Source of the DNA: Eurosta solidaginis
Lineage: Eukaryota > Arthropoda > Insecta > Diptera > Tephritidae
NCBI RefSeq assembly: GCF_040869045.1
Contig: NC_090319.1
Location: 56,950,779-57,014,778 of the forward strand
Reading direction: 5' to 3'
Length of the DNA stretch: 64,000 nucleotides
The notes under the pieces: generated by a model
Database searches by the model: none
What the model saw: the letters and a program-made list of their open reading frames with translations, nothing else
Told to the model about the DNA's origin: nothing
Made by a program: the position numbers and the translations under genes
In this document: piece after piece, positions 24,289 through 35,099 of the stretch
Position numbering within the stretch: position 1 is the stretch's first letter
Layout of the letters: every line of letters begins with the position of its first letter

Positions 24289-25784
24289 TTATAAATTCAT
24301 TGCACTACCGTCGCTGCTATCAGCGGTGCTGCTGCTGCTACCCTTACGATTGGGCAGCACACCAACTACACCGCCAATCGGGCGTTGTGTACCGCCGCTA
24401 ACGCCAGCTGCCGCCAACAGTAATTGTTGTTTTTTGATGATGCGCTCATCGGGCACAAAACTTGGGGAAGATTTCTTGATATTTTCACGCGACGGTTTCG
24501 AAACACTTCCAGCACCACCACCAACACTTTCGCTGCTACCAACAATTGCAGGACCCAACATTGGTCTGAAGGTCTCCGCTTCGTAGTCCAGCGGTGAAAT
24601 ACCGACTGCTGCCGCCAATTTTCGTTTTTCAGCTTTCGATACAGTTGCCGCTGCTGCAGCTGTGGTATCTTTCTCTTTTGGTCCTTGATATGGTTGAAAT
24701 TCGGGAAATATTGCTTGTATCTTTTCGTAACGTTCGAAAAGTTTTGGAATGCGCGTATCAGCAAAGGATGCAACCGTTAATTTTTCGTGCGTTTGTAGTG
24801 GCAGTAATGATTCCTTGATTTGTTTAGTTGCTTTAATAGGCAGCTTTGAGTAGCTGGTTAATTGTGTGGTGCTGGTTTTCGAGGCAGTCTTGGTGGTCAA
24901 ACTTGCGCGCGCTGACGTGTCGGAGAAAATGGAAGACTTATTTGGATTGTTGTTGTTATTGTGTGCGGCGTAGTTGGTGCGTGTTGAGATGATAGTTGGT
25001 GTTGTTGTTATCTCACCAATTACTTTGCGGCTCATCTTGTCCTCAAATGCGTGTAAACGTTCTGCTGATTGTTGCGCTTTTGAACGTCCAGCTTGCTGTG
25101 ACGATTTTCCGTTCTTTTTGCCGTTTCCGTTACCGCTTTGATGTTGTTGTTGTTGTGATATGCGATAGAATTTATTTTTCGTATTTGTGGTGCCACTTTG
25201 CTCTTTTTTGTTCGATGTAGATTTGTTGCCAGCGCCGCCGCCATTTCCGTATCCCTTGCCATTCCCCTTTTCACTGGACTTTCCTTTGCCTTTACCGTTT
25301 TTGCTTGGCTTTACCACTGTTTGTGAACTCAATACTACACCATAGGTTGCTGATATTTGTTGATAACTAGGCGGTTGTATTGGTTGCTGTTGTTGTTTAT
25401 ATAATTGTTGTTGTTTTTTGCTATTTCCACTCGCTAAATTTAACAATGGATTATTTGCGCCATTGGCGGCCGTGTAGACGGATTTATTCAATGGCATCGG
25501 CATTTTAATGGGAATTTTCACACCACCCCCCGCCGACATAGCGTTTATGGCACCAACAATGCTGCTTGCCGCTAAATTGCTACTGCTGCCGATATTATTT
25601 GACGAGATACGCGGATATTGTGGCGAATAAATTTGATGTAGATTCGTTGTTGCGCTCGCTGCATTCGAATTGGGCGTTGTGTTTTCGGCGGAATTGGCGC
25701 GCGGCGTGGAAATGGGGTCATTGGGGTCGATGGGCTGTGTGGTGCCGTAGAATATGAGCGACCACTCGCGTAGTAAGGCGTGAC
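24289..25784 (-). CDS. Fur1: Fur1 alternative exon, X type: end of P domain and low-complexity linker
   Basis: Starts by completing Gly and reads HALLREWSLIFYGTTQ, the last P-domain strand, then PIDPNDPISTPRANS and about 460 residues rich in Gln, Asn, Ser, Gly and Lys, ending AMNL and TAA at 24289. The acceptor (cgaaaacaag) is poor in pyrimidines. No transmembrane segment is visible. In the Drosophila Fur1-X isoform, as I recall it, the equivalent low-complexity exon is spliced onward to the exon homologous to 13627-13781, not terminated. A donor-like site ATC|GTAAGG at 24348/24347 gives the matching phase 1. The exon may therefore be used as a cassette (24348-25784) or as a terminal exon; the sequence alone does not decide. 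Confidence 0.85.
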
Positions 25785-26060
25785 CTTGTTTTCGGTTTGA
25801 ATTGCATTGTTAGTTGAGGTTATGTTAGCGCATATTTTTTTAGTTTACGTAATTTTTTTTTAAGTTATAATATAGATTATTTCAATATTACCACATTATC
25901 AATCAAGCGCAGCATGTAAGTAAATAAGTTGGAAAAGTCAGTGGTTAAAACACATTCAAACAGAGTTAAGAGTTTATTTCAGAAAAGTTTTGTAAGCCTT
26001 TAGCTTTAAAAGTGCATATAAGATATGAGGTTATCCTCGAATTTTTTTACAATTACTTAC

Positions 26061-26179
26061 CCATATAGCGACCTTCGTTGTGTATTTCAAGCTGCCAATT
26101 GCCATGCGGCGACTCTCCCCAAGTGTGGACGGACATGAAGGGCCATTGGTTAAAACCAGAACGAGAAACGTCATGAATA
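26061..26179 (-). CDS. Fur1: Fur1 exon: P domain, second part
   Basis: A 119-nt exon reading (R)[32 protein letters not shown] and HNEGRYM, ending with a single G (phase 1). The acceptor is a good cttgcag and the donor is gg|gtaagtaa. It lies 6.5 kb downstream of the preceding exon, and the intron between them holds the nested RING gene. This is the branch point of alternative splicing: both the exon at 24289-25784 and the exon at 13627-13781 start with two nucleotides that complete its final codon. Confidence 0.93.
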
Positions 26180-26239
26180 CTGCAAGAGAAAATATAAAAT
26201 AATTTAGGAAAGAAAAAGATGATTTGTTAAAATTGAAAG

Positions 26240-27300
26240 CAAGACGAATTCAGTACCAGCTGTTGTTATCCCAACAGCTGATTGCTTCTTCTTGATTATT
26301 TTCCATACAACGCCTTGTACAACAATAAGTCAGTTAATTGAAATCAATGCAAATTTTCTTTTGACTTGACGTTCTTCTGCACAGCGAATTGGTTGAATTT
26401 GCTTTGTTACAACCTGTTATAGATTCGACTTGAATTGAAAGTAAAGTACAAGGCGAATCCATACAAAGTAACGGCAAGGCAAACTGAACCAATTTGCCAT
26501 GCAGAAGATTTCGATCAACTGCCATATTGTTGTACAAGGCATTAATATCAAGAAGAAGCAATCAGCTGTTGGGATAACAACACCTAGTACTGGATTTGCA
26601 TTGCTAATGTAAGGCGAATTTCTATGTGACAAGCAAGGCGAATTCAGTACCAGGTGTTGTTATCCGAACAGCTTATTGCTTCTACTTGATTATTTTCCAT
26701 GATGGAATCACAGAAGGTGACGCTCTTAGAAAGAAGAATCTGGTCACTTTACAAAATTCCTTTTTTATTCAGATGAAAAAATATATGGAAAACTATGCAA
26801 ATCGTTTTTTTCCTGTACGGCATCACTTTTTTTCTGAAATTCCGTTTTGTGCTGACTTTTCTATCATTCAAACGTGTAACAATTCTCATTTAATAATTTT
26901 GTTTCTTTGAAATCAAGGCGAATCTATAAAAGGCAATGCGAATCTATACAAGATGATGACAAAGCGAATTCAGGAAATTCGCCGTGCAGAAGAATGTCAA
27001 GTCAAAAGAAAATTTTCATTAGTTTCGATTAACTGGCATATTGTTGTGCAAGGCGTTGTAGGGAAAATAATCAAGAATAAGCAGTCAGCTGTTGGGATGA
27101 CACCTGGGACGGAATACGCTTGATGCAAGGTGATGGCAAAGCGAATTGAACCAATTCGCCGAGCAGAATAATATCAAGTCAAAAGAAAATTTTCATTGCT
27201 TTCGATGAACTGACATATTTTTGTACCAAGGCGTTGTATGGAAAATTATCAAGAGCAAGCAACCAGCTGCTGGGATAACAACACCTGGTCAGTGTTGCCA
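26240..27300. mobile_element. Cluster of five GGCGAAT-type MITE copies
   Basis: The family has ends like aaggcgaattcagtaccagg and aaggcgaatctatacaagg. Internal marks are ttatcccaacagctgattgc and cttttgacttgac. Copies: about 26242-26437 (+), 26450-26610 (-), 26632-26705 (+, cut), 26916-27125 (-) and 27126-27298 (-). They lie head to head and tail to tail in about 1 kb. Other copies are at 30905-31155 and 39078-39250. No transposase. The ORFs here are repeat translations. Confidence 0.8.
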
Positions 27301-27829
27301 TTTTAGCTCATTCAGTGAAAATGTAATATAAGGTATCAGAATATTTTAGGAGTCACAGGAACAAGTCATAAACAAATGAGCCAAGATCTGGCATTCCGGA
27401 ATTGTTGTATTTGTAATCGAATTTGTAAAAAAAAAAAAGTTTGATGACGTAGCGCTTTTGAAGTTTTTCGATTTATTACATTTCTCTCATATTTCACTAC
27501 CAGTGTTCGGGAGTATTTAAAAGTATTACCTGCGTAAAGGACTAAGCCGGAGAAAAAATTACATTTTCGGAGTCTATTTTTTCTTCCTTTTTGAAAGCGG
27601 GCGAACAACTGACATCAAATTGGTTTGGTGGCTTGGCAAACCTTGTTTCTCAGCAAAAAAGTTATGTGCCTTATCAGATGCACATGGAGTCGGCCTAAAA
27701 CGGTCAATTAATGCTCAATTAGCACACAACATTCTGGAAGAAAAGTGAGCTCTATCTCCACGTATATTTATCGCGAAAAAATATTATTATTTTCGTTCTA
27801 CCATAAATATTCCATGCTCTTTTAATGAC

Positions 27830-28720
27830 AACAGGTTTCAAGACCGGAGCAGATTCCTGTACGAACGATAATGGCGACCTGGTAGCTGACGTAAAGAGTG
27901 TGGGGGAAGACGAAACCGATACCCCGACTGCCGATGTGAAAAACACGCTCTGGCATTCAACTATGTCGAAGTGAGAATTGCAATATCACGGCTAAAAAAT
28001 CACAAGGTGCCAAGTAATGAAGGGATACCCGCCGGGCTGTTCAGACACGGAGGCGAAAAGTTGGTATAAGATAAAGAAGCAAAAAAAGTGGGTCTTGCAC
28101 TAAATGTGGACAACACAGTACTTTCTGTCATCGTGGCTTTTGTAGCCACGTCACTGTTGACGGATATAAGTTCGACTCTTTGAAGGATTTCGTCCATTTG
28201 GGAAGCAGCATTAAAAGCAAAAACAATGTCGGCCTAGAAATCACACGGATAATAACTTTCCAACAATTGCTTCTTTAAGCAATTGAAAAGTAAAGTGCTC
28301 TCTCGACGAACAAAATTCTCGCTCTACAAGTTACTCATCATACCTGTCCTGATGTATGGATCGGAATCATGGAAGGTGTCGAGAGAAGATGAGATGGCTC
28401 TTGGAGTCTTCGAGAGAAAATTTCTCCGGAAGATTTATACCCCTATTCGTGATGCCGACGGCGAGTATCGAAGGAGGCATAATGATAAGCTATATGAGCT
28501 TTTCGCAGATATGACGATAGTGCAGCGAATCAAAACAGAAAGCTTCGCTAGCTAGGCCATGTCATGCGGATGAACGAATACGCTCCGGCTGTTTGTAAAT
28601 AAAGGAAAGAGAAGCCCTTCACTGAGAGGGAGAGACAGTTGAAGGAAGCTTTGACCTCCCAACTAGGTGTTCCCAATTGGCGACTGTTATCGCAAAACAG
28701 GGTTAGCTCACCTCACTGAC
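27830..28720 (+). mobile_element. Internally deleted LINE (RTE-like), copy 1
   Basis: Plus strand. EVRIAISRLKNHK and GIPAGLFRHGGEKL match the start of the RT palm domain. After a deletion, DSLKDFVHLGSSIKS, KLLIIPVLMYGSESW and FERKFLRKIYTPIRDADG match the C-terminal part, followed by a frame break and ending near QLGVPNWRLLS. The catalytic middle of the RT is missing. The LYK.LI.PVL.YGSE.W signature is typical of RTE-type elements. Confidence 0.8.
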
Positions 28721-29400
28721 TCAATGTACTTCATTTTTATATAAAACTTCAATAAGTGCTGTATGTTGAATTTAGCAGACTTTACAGATCGCGTCCTGAC
28801 ACATATTTTGCTTACATTTTACTACTTCTATTCTTATTCCGCACGAAAAAAGTACAAAAACTGTGAGTAACATGTGAACAAACACGTCTTAAGATACGAC
28901 GTATGCTATGAAAACTTTACCCAAAATATTTTAGGTAGTAATACTATTTACTAGTAGGAGGTAAGAGCGGAGCAAAATACTCCGATTGGAATAAAGTCTG
29001 AACACTGCGTCAGCAATGAAATATGTTCTCAAAAGCGTCACGCCGTCATTTTTTTATGCGGGATTGGTTTATTCGTTCATGGGAACAAGCAATCATCTGA
29101 TGGCATGACATCATCTTATATTGGATTCGTCGAATTTCGAAAGCCTGTCGCCGAATAAACAACTTCGCATAGGAAAAGTAATCATTGGAAATGTTTTGAA
29201 ATCGAAATAAAATTAGTGATATATTTAAAATAAAACTGCCGCACAAAATAAAATATACAAAAGTGCAATCAACATTTAATCACCATAAAAATTGTAATAA
29301 ACAAATTCAACAAATAAACAATTAAAAGGGACAACAAAATTTTTAAGGAAAACATTAAATTTAAAGCGAACGAATCGACGAAAAATTTTTTGGAATTAGT
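28720..29400. other. Upstream region of the RING gene
   Basis: No gene. It must hold the RING-gene promoter if that gene is transcribed on its own, but I saw no convincing TATA or initiator. The last 150 bp is A-rich leader sequence. Confidence 0.35.
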
Positions 29401-29403
29401 GGA

Positions 29404-30585
29404 ATGTCTGCAGAAAGATATAGCCAGCAACAGAATGAGCAACAAAAACATCAGCATCATCAAAAACAAAGACAACAACGCAATCTCCGACAGGATGCAG
29501 TCACTGTGAGTACGGCAGACAATGGGGGTGGCAGCAATCAAACAGAAAATGACGCTGCAAGCGGAGTTTACCAACAACAACAAAGGTATAATAATAGAAC
29601 ACACACAGTTGTGTTGCACACCGACACATCCACGACGACAGCTGACACAAATGCTGCTTCAAGCATTTCACAACAACAACAAGTGCTGCCACCCACAGCT
29701 GCTACATCAACAACACTCACGGGTGTACTTGCAACGACGCGACAGCCGCCAGTGACCGAACAAATTACTGATCTACTCAATTTAGCACAACATCTGTTAT
29801 CTAGTGTGCGAGAGCAACAACAATTAGAACAACAACAACGACAAAGACAGCGACGTAATTTGCGCCTACAAGCATCCGTGCCATATCAGCGCCTCAACAC
29901 TGATTCGCTGCAGGCTATGCAAAGGGGTGGCCAAACTGGCAGTAGCCAACGTAATGAGAGTGCACAACCAACAAACAATGCGCTCGAAAATACGACAAGT
30001 ACAATAACAATAAGTAGCGCAAATGCGAATGTTAATAGAAATGAGAATGAAAGAAATGTTGAGCACGGCGGCAGCGGAAGTGCAACGACTGCAAATCACG
30101 GCGGCGGCGAGCTTACCCAAACTCACGTACAACAACTGCAACCGCTATGCGAAACACAATTTTGTAATTGTGCTGAATGTACGGCACGTCAGCTGCGTAG
30201 TGATGTTGTTGTTGTAAGGACAATAGCATCAGCTGTTAATACAAGTACGGCTGCTGCTGTGGGAGCATCGCGCTCAACACAGTGGAATAATGGCCAAAGG
30301 CATTACAACAACATTAGGAGTAACAAATATAACATTTACAAAAACAAAATTAATAATAGCAGCACCATCATCAAAGACAGCAGCAGTAGGTGCAGTAGCA
30401 GAGATAATATAAATTTTCAATGTTCAATTTGTTTAGAATCGTATCTGTTGCATCGTCCGACGGTCACACAATGTGGACATATATTTTGTAGGCAATGTAT
30501 TATGAAGTGTGTCAACTGCCAGGGCAAATGTCCCATGTGCAATAGCAAATTGAATTCCAGCGGCGTATTTCGGGTGTATTTTTAA
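29404..30585 (+). CDS. RNF4-like RING-finger E3 ligase, nested in a Fur1 intron
   Basis: Intronless 393-residue ORF. Residues 1-335 are low complexity: Gln/His runs near residues 8-30 and many Asn, Thr, Ser and Ala repeats. The C-terminus is a compact C3HC4 RING with C340, C343, C357, H359, C362, C365, C376 and C379, read in QCSICLESYL, TQCGHIFCRQC and KCPMCNSKLN. The protein ends FRVYF, so an aromatic pair follows the RING immediately, as in RNF4 and Drosophila degringolade, where the extreme C-terminus helps engage ubiquitin-loaded E2. A hydrophobic VVVV (residues 268-271, after SD) could be a SUMO-interaction motif. Role as a ubiquitin ligase is inferred from the family. It lies antisense inside the 6.5-kb Fur1 intron; a retrogene origin or a testis-type paralogue such as elfless is possible. 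The ATG is preceded by a long A-rich leader. Confidence 0.85.
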   Translation: MSAERYSQQQNEQQKHQHHQKQRQQRNLRQDAVTVSTADNGGGSNQTENDAASGVYQQQQRYNNRTHTVVLHTDTSTTTADTNAASSISQQQQVLPPTAATSTTLTGVLATTRQPPVTEQITDLLNLAQHLLSSVREQQQLEQQQRQRQRRNLRLQASVPYQRLNTDSLQAMQRGGQTGSSQRNESAQPTNNALENTTSTITISSANANVNRNENERNVEHGGSGSATTANHGGGELTQTHVQQLQPLCETQFCNCAECTARQLRSDVVVVRTIASAVNTSTAAAVGASRSTQWNNGQRHYNNIRSNKYNIYKNKINNSSTIIKDSSSRCSSRDNINFQCSICLESYLLHRPTVTQCGHIFCRQCIMKCVNCQGKCPMCNSKLNSSGVFRVYF

Positions 30586-30904
30586 AAGCCCATTAATTTG
30601 TTGCATAAAGGAATTATATATTGTTGTGGTGATCGTCAAGGCTGGGGGACTTGCAACGGTGCTGTGTATATTGAAATTTTTTGTTTTTCATAAATAGGTA
30701 TATGTATGTATATTTTTGTGTGTGTATGCATCTATGTAGTATGTGTAGTTATGAACTATGTATGCTTTTTATGACTTCGTGCAAATTTAAAAATTTTTTA
30801 AACGCTTTTGTTTTTGGTAGTTTATGTAAGTTTTGCACTGTTTTGAGATCGCAAGATTTGTTTTAAGAAGTATTTATGGAACTTCTCTTTTTGAAAATAC
30901 ATTT

Positions 30905-31155
30905 TATAATCAGACGAATCTAAACAAGGCAAGGCGAATTCAGTACCAGGTGTTATCCCAACAGCTGATTGCTTCTTCTTGATTATTTGGCAAAGTGAAT
31001 TCAATCAATTCGCCGTGCAGAAGAATGTCAAGTCAAAAGAAAATTTTAAATGATTTCGACTAACTGACAAATTAAAGTACAAGGCGTTGTATGGAATATC
31101 AAAGAAAATCAAGAGGAAGAATCAGCTGTTGGTACTGAATTCGCCTTGATATAAG
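30905..31155. mobile_element. GGCGAAT-type MITE, folded copy
   Basis: Starts aaggcgaattcagtaccagg and ends gttggtactgaattcgcctt, so the outer ends are inverted copies of the same terminus. The centre contains the cttttgacttgac block in inverse orientation. It looks like two family members joined into a foldback. Confidence 0.75.
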
Positions 31156-31214
31156 CTAGTAATCATTTCCGCGGGCTCATATCTATCAGACAGTAATATT
31201 TCAATTGATGACCC

Positions 31215-32200
31215 ACTAACGGGTTGAGTCACGGGGGCTTAGAATATATCAGCGATAGTTATGGCTGTCGTAAAAGACGACTGAAATCCAAATCTCTTTC
31301 CTGGGTTGTGAGCTATGCATAGCATCTGCCGAACTAAAACCGCATACCAATGCAACCTTAGAACAAGCATGGGAAAGGAACTATTTTTTTCAGATGACGA
31401 CCACGATAAACGGACTATGATCACACTGTGAGTGCGGTACTCTTTTAGGAGAAGGTACCGATGCCCGTCTGTTTCGGTTGGTTGATGTCAAAATAAATAA
31501 ATAAGTAAAGGAAGCACGATGGCCTCGCGACGTCTACTTGAGTGACTATATGAACAAACGAGCAATTCGGAGCTAGGGGAAAGAAAATTCGCCGCCAAGT
31601 ACTGTCGTCGTTCACAGCTGTAAATCAGAGTCTCGCCGTGATCTGGGTTAAGACGAAGTTTTTCAATATGTAGTTTATATGCGCTTACGCACAAAAAGAC
31701 GACGAGGAAGAAAAGGATGACCTTCTATGATAATCTAGAAAAAATATACGACTACCATGACATGGCATTAAAATCACTATAGGAGACTTTAACGTCAGGG
31801 TGGGCAAGGAAGGACGGTTCGGAAAATTTCTCCTCTATGACGTAACGGGTTGCAGCTGGTTGACTTCGCTGCTGCACAAAATTATGTTTACAGCACCAGC
31901 TCCAACATAAAAAGATATACCAAACTACTTGGCTGTCTCCTGATCGAATAACATGAAACCAAATCGATCACTGCGTAATCGACGGCAGGCATATTGCCCT
32001 GTCCTGTGCGCACTGTACGAGGTTCAAATATCGACTGGAACCCGAATATTACCGCTGCTAAGATTTGTACACGTCTTTGTGCAGCAAAGAAAGTGCGCCC
32101 AGTGACGCAAGAAAAGGGTTGCCGTTGAAAAGCTGCGCACGCAACAGACAGCTGTTGATTACTCCACTCGGTTCTCATACCTGCTTACTAAGAGCAATCT
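31215..32200 (+). mobile_element. Decayed LINE: leader and endonuclease remnant (RTE-like)
   Basis: The plus strand starts with the shared module (cttagaatatatcagcgat) and continues into an endonuclease remnant: IGDFNVRVGKEGRFGKF (31779 on, the GDFN catalytic motif), then VDFAAAQNYVYS, NQIDHCVIDGRH and KICTRLCAAKK in changing frames. The RT is absent here. With the RT remnant at 27.8-28.7 kb it represents the same type of element. Confidence 0.75.
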
Positions 32201-32668
32201 TCGATCTGACGATGTGACCAGCAGTGAAAACATATTTCTCTCTCATTACGTATTGCTGCTGCTTACACCTTAGATTTCAGCGAGCTCGAAAAATCAACTG
32301 GTAAGAAAAAGTACGCTGCCTATAGGGCCACGCTGGGTATGGGTAAGAAAGAGAGACGCCTATTTAGAAGAAATAAATGTGAGACAGATGATGAATAACG
32401 CGGAAACACTTTTGACTACCATTTGATCTATGGTAGCTGCGACGGAAAGAGATATAGTCCATACAGATCCACCTTTTGGTCGCTCCATTTATTGAGTCCT
32501 TAAATATCCCGTCAGTTCTAAGGCCCTGCAATATGCACCTATATGATTGATTTGTAATACTCAATCAGCTCATGAAATTACAAGCTTCTAAACTCGTATG
32601 AGAGCTTCAAAAGAGGTGTATCAGGCTGAACAAATTTCAATATGATCTTAATCTACATTTCGACTTAC

Positions 32669-32842
32669 CGTGATGTAAGTAAAGTAACTTTGGTGCCTGC
32701 CGGTGACTTCAGATTTAACTGGATATCACCGCGGCGTTGTGATGTAAGTGTGATTTTCGCCTGAACATGTTCCAGATAGTTAACGGATGAGCAGTGTTTC
32801 ACTGTTAACTGTAATGTGATATAGCTTCTGGGCGGAATAACC
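32669..32842 (-). CDS. Fur1: Fur1 exon: P domain, first part
   Basis: A 174-nt exon completing Lys from the previous exon and reading VIPPRSYITLQLTVKHC, SVNYLEHVQAKITLTSQRRG, then DIQLNLKSPAGTKVTLLTS. It ends with CG, which is completed to Arg by the next exon. The acceptor taaag before 32842 is weak in pyrimidines; the donor is cg|gtaagt. The P domain (proprotein convertase domain) stabilises the catalytic domain and is required for activity in this family. A 114-bp intron separates it from the main catalytic exon. Confidence 0.92.
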
Positions 32843-32956
32843 CTTTAGGAAAAAGAAAAAAAAATAGAAAGAAGAAATCAAGATTAGGTTTAGTTGAAAA
32901 CTCTCACAAGTCTCTTTGCATATTCCCACTCCCTCGATATACCCACTGATACTTAC

Positions 32957-33831
32957 TTATCTACATGTGGCGCATTTATTTCGCAACGTTGCTGTTCTGG
33001 CACCGTTTTCCAATTACGCGCAACTTTTACCATCGCCGCCGCATCCATTAAACCATAACCGAACGAGTGACTAATACGACGTCCAACGCCATTTTTAGAC
33101 CATGTAGGGTCGCGTAAATTTGCTGGTTTCGCTGTACGCACTACAATATGTTGTAAATCACGCCACGTTAAATTCGTATTTGATTCAAGCACCAGCGCTG
33201 CTATACCCGCCGCCAACGGTGCCGAAGCTGAGGTACCCGTATGTGATACCGTACACGAGTGATGTAAGTCTGTCGTCACCACCTGTTTCTCACTCTGTCC
33301 GCCACTGCTATAAGTGGTCGCTAATGTGGAACTGCATTTCTCCGAATACCAGGGTACATGACCCTCTTCGGTGGCACTAGATATTGACAGTGTCCAAATG
33401 GAATTCGTATAACCATCACAATTACAATTATCCAATTCGCGACCACCATTACCCGATGCCCATATAAATATGCTACCTTTGCCTTGGCGTCCTTTCGTTA
33501 CACCTTCAATGAAGGCACGTTGCGCTAGTTCGCCAGGACCATCAACCGTTTTACCATCATCATCGGGTCCCCACGATGCACTATATATATCGATATGTTG
33601 CGGATTGAGCGATAGAGAGCGCGCCTCAACGGCATCTGTAACATCACCATCCAACATTCGGACACCGCCAACACTGGCACCAAATGCAATACCAACCGCA
33701 CAGATTGAGTTATTGGCAGTGGCGGCTACTTCACCAGCGCAACGCGTACCATGACGATTCGAATCGGTCATGTCGTAGTGTGGCATTGGATCATTGTCGT
33801 GACTATTGACATCGTAGGATGCATCCGGATC
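32957..33831 (-). CDS. Fur1: Fur1 exon: main catalytic domain and start of P domain
   Basis: An 875-nt exon (291 codons plus 2 nt) carrying most of the S8 kexin-type catalytic domain. [13 protein letters not shown] holds the catalytic His, IWASGNGG the oxyanion Asn, and [13 protein letters not shown] the catalytic Ser. [10 protein letters not shown], the substrate-pocket motif [15 protein letters not shown] and the P-domain boundary [18 protein letters not shown] are also intact. No frameshift or stop was seen, so the protease core appears functional. The donor GTAAGTAT follows GATAA, leaving phase 2; the AA is completed to Lys by the next exon. Confidence 0.96.
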
Positions 33832-33939
33832 CTGAAAGGATGATAAAGAAAATATGTTTGTTATATGGTACGAGTTTTCAATGTGAGTGTTTTTTAATGG
33901 TACAAATTTGAGCTTAGTAATTGATTTGGTATGACTTAC

Positions 33940-34068
33940 ATAATTGTGCTCGATATCTGGATGATCTGATTCCAGTCCATCGTCAAGTATTGTCACCACA
34001 ATACCCCTGCCAGTGATGCCCGCTTGCCATGCTGGTACCACGTTCATATCTAAGCCGCCACCTCGATT
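33940..34068 (-). CDS. Fur1: Fur1 exon: catalytic domain start with active-site Asp
   Basis: A 43-codon phase-0 exon running from [10 protein letters not shown] to DHPDIEHNY. It contains [14 protein letters not shown], which holds the catalytic aspartate of the subtilisin/kexin triad. The acceptor ag lies at 34070-34069 and the donor GTAAGT starts at 33939. It joins in frame to the prodomain exon across a 2.5-kb intron and to the next exon across a 108-bp intron that contains no in-frame stop (see findings). Confidence 0.94.
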
Positions 34069-34079
34069 CTGTTGGTGAA

Positions 34080-35090
34080 GTAAAAAATATGCATTTGAAT
34101 TCGTTCTCGTGGAAGAGTGCGTGCATTACAATAAAATTACAATTACATTTTATATATAGTCATTTATTCTTAACTTGCTTAAAGTAATTTTTTTTTAACA
34201 TACTGACATTTTTATTAGTACTGTTGCCGAGTCCTCATTTAACCTGCATTACCATTACCATTACCATTACCATAACAATTATATGGTAGGGATTTATTAA
34301 TCCCTTTAAAAAAATTTAAACATGGCATTTTTCATAACGCTGTTGTGGAGTTCTTATTAAAGAAGCATTACCATTACCATTACATTAATTACATAAATGT
34401 AAAAGTTGTTTTTTTATTTTATAAATTACAAGAATGGATTAATTATTTCGTCATGGGTTCCTGATTACTGATTAAGGTTGTTGGTAATAAGAATATCTAA
34501 CAATAATTTTGTGCGATTTACCTTCGGGGTAGAGCTTCTTCTCCGAATTCGGTGCACTAATATAAATTTTTAGGGGATAAACAGCTTTTGTGCCGATTTC
34601 TCTAAGGTTCAATCAAGGGAGTGCCATCTATTTTAGGATATGAATATGATGTTCTAGAACTAGCCCCTCAAGGTATTAGCCGGATTGTCGCGAGCACAGT
34701 TTGATATGGCAAGACTGAAACTCGGTCATCCCCATCCCTCCTTTAGCAAGAAATCTGTGGCGTCAGAGACTCGTGATTTGCCTCCGAGGTAAGCCTTCTC
34801 CTCTAATTTGCGGTGTACTATATTTAATTTTTGTGAGATATGCAGCTTCTATGTCGACTGCTCAAAGGCTTAAGGGTGTGTTATCCTTATCGATAGCCTT
34901 GTGGGATATATATATATATAAGGATATTCAGTCAGACTACCGCTGGCACAATTTGATATGATATGGTCGAACCTGCTAGGCCATCCATACCCCATCGCCA
35001 GAGCATGCATCATCCCTGCTAATGTTAGAGTAAAATATCCAACCAAGTTGATCGACACTTTGCAGGGCTGTCTAGGCATGGACGATTAAG
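34080..35090. other. Gene-free part of the Fur1 intron 34069-36580
   Basis: Contains a short accattaccattacc simple repeat (34250-34275 and 34365-34385). No coding region recognised. Confidence 0.4.
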
Positions 35091-35099
35091 TTATAAGAG

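Noticed and set aside
24326..25274. Plus-strand and frame-shifted ORFs over the Fur1 X-type exon
   Set aside because: Shadows of a long, compositionally biased true exon.
29269..29780. Antisense ORFs over the RING gene (116, 63 and 70 codons)
   Set aside because: They are shadows of CAA/CAG-rich coding sequence on the plus strand.
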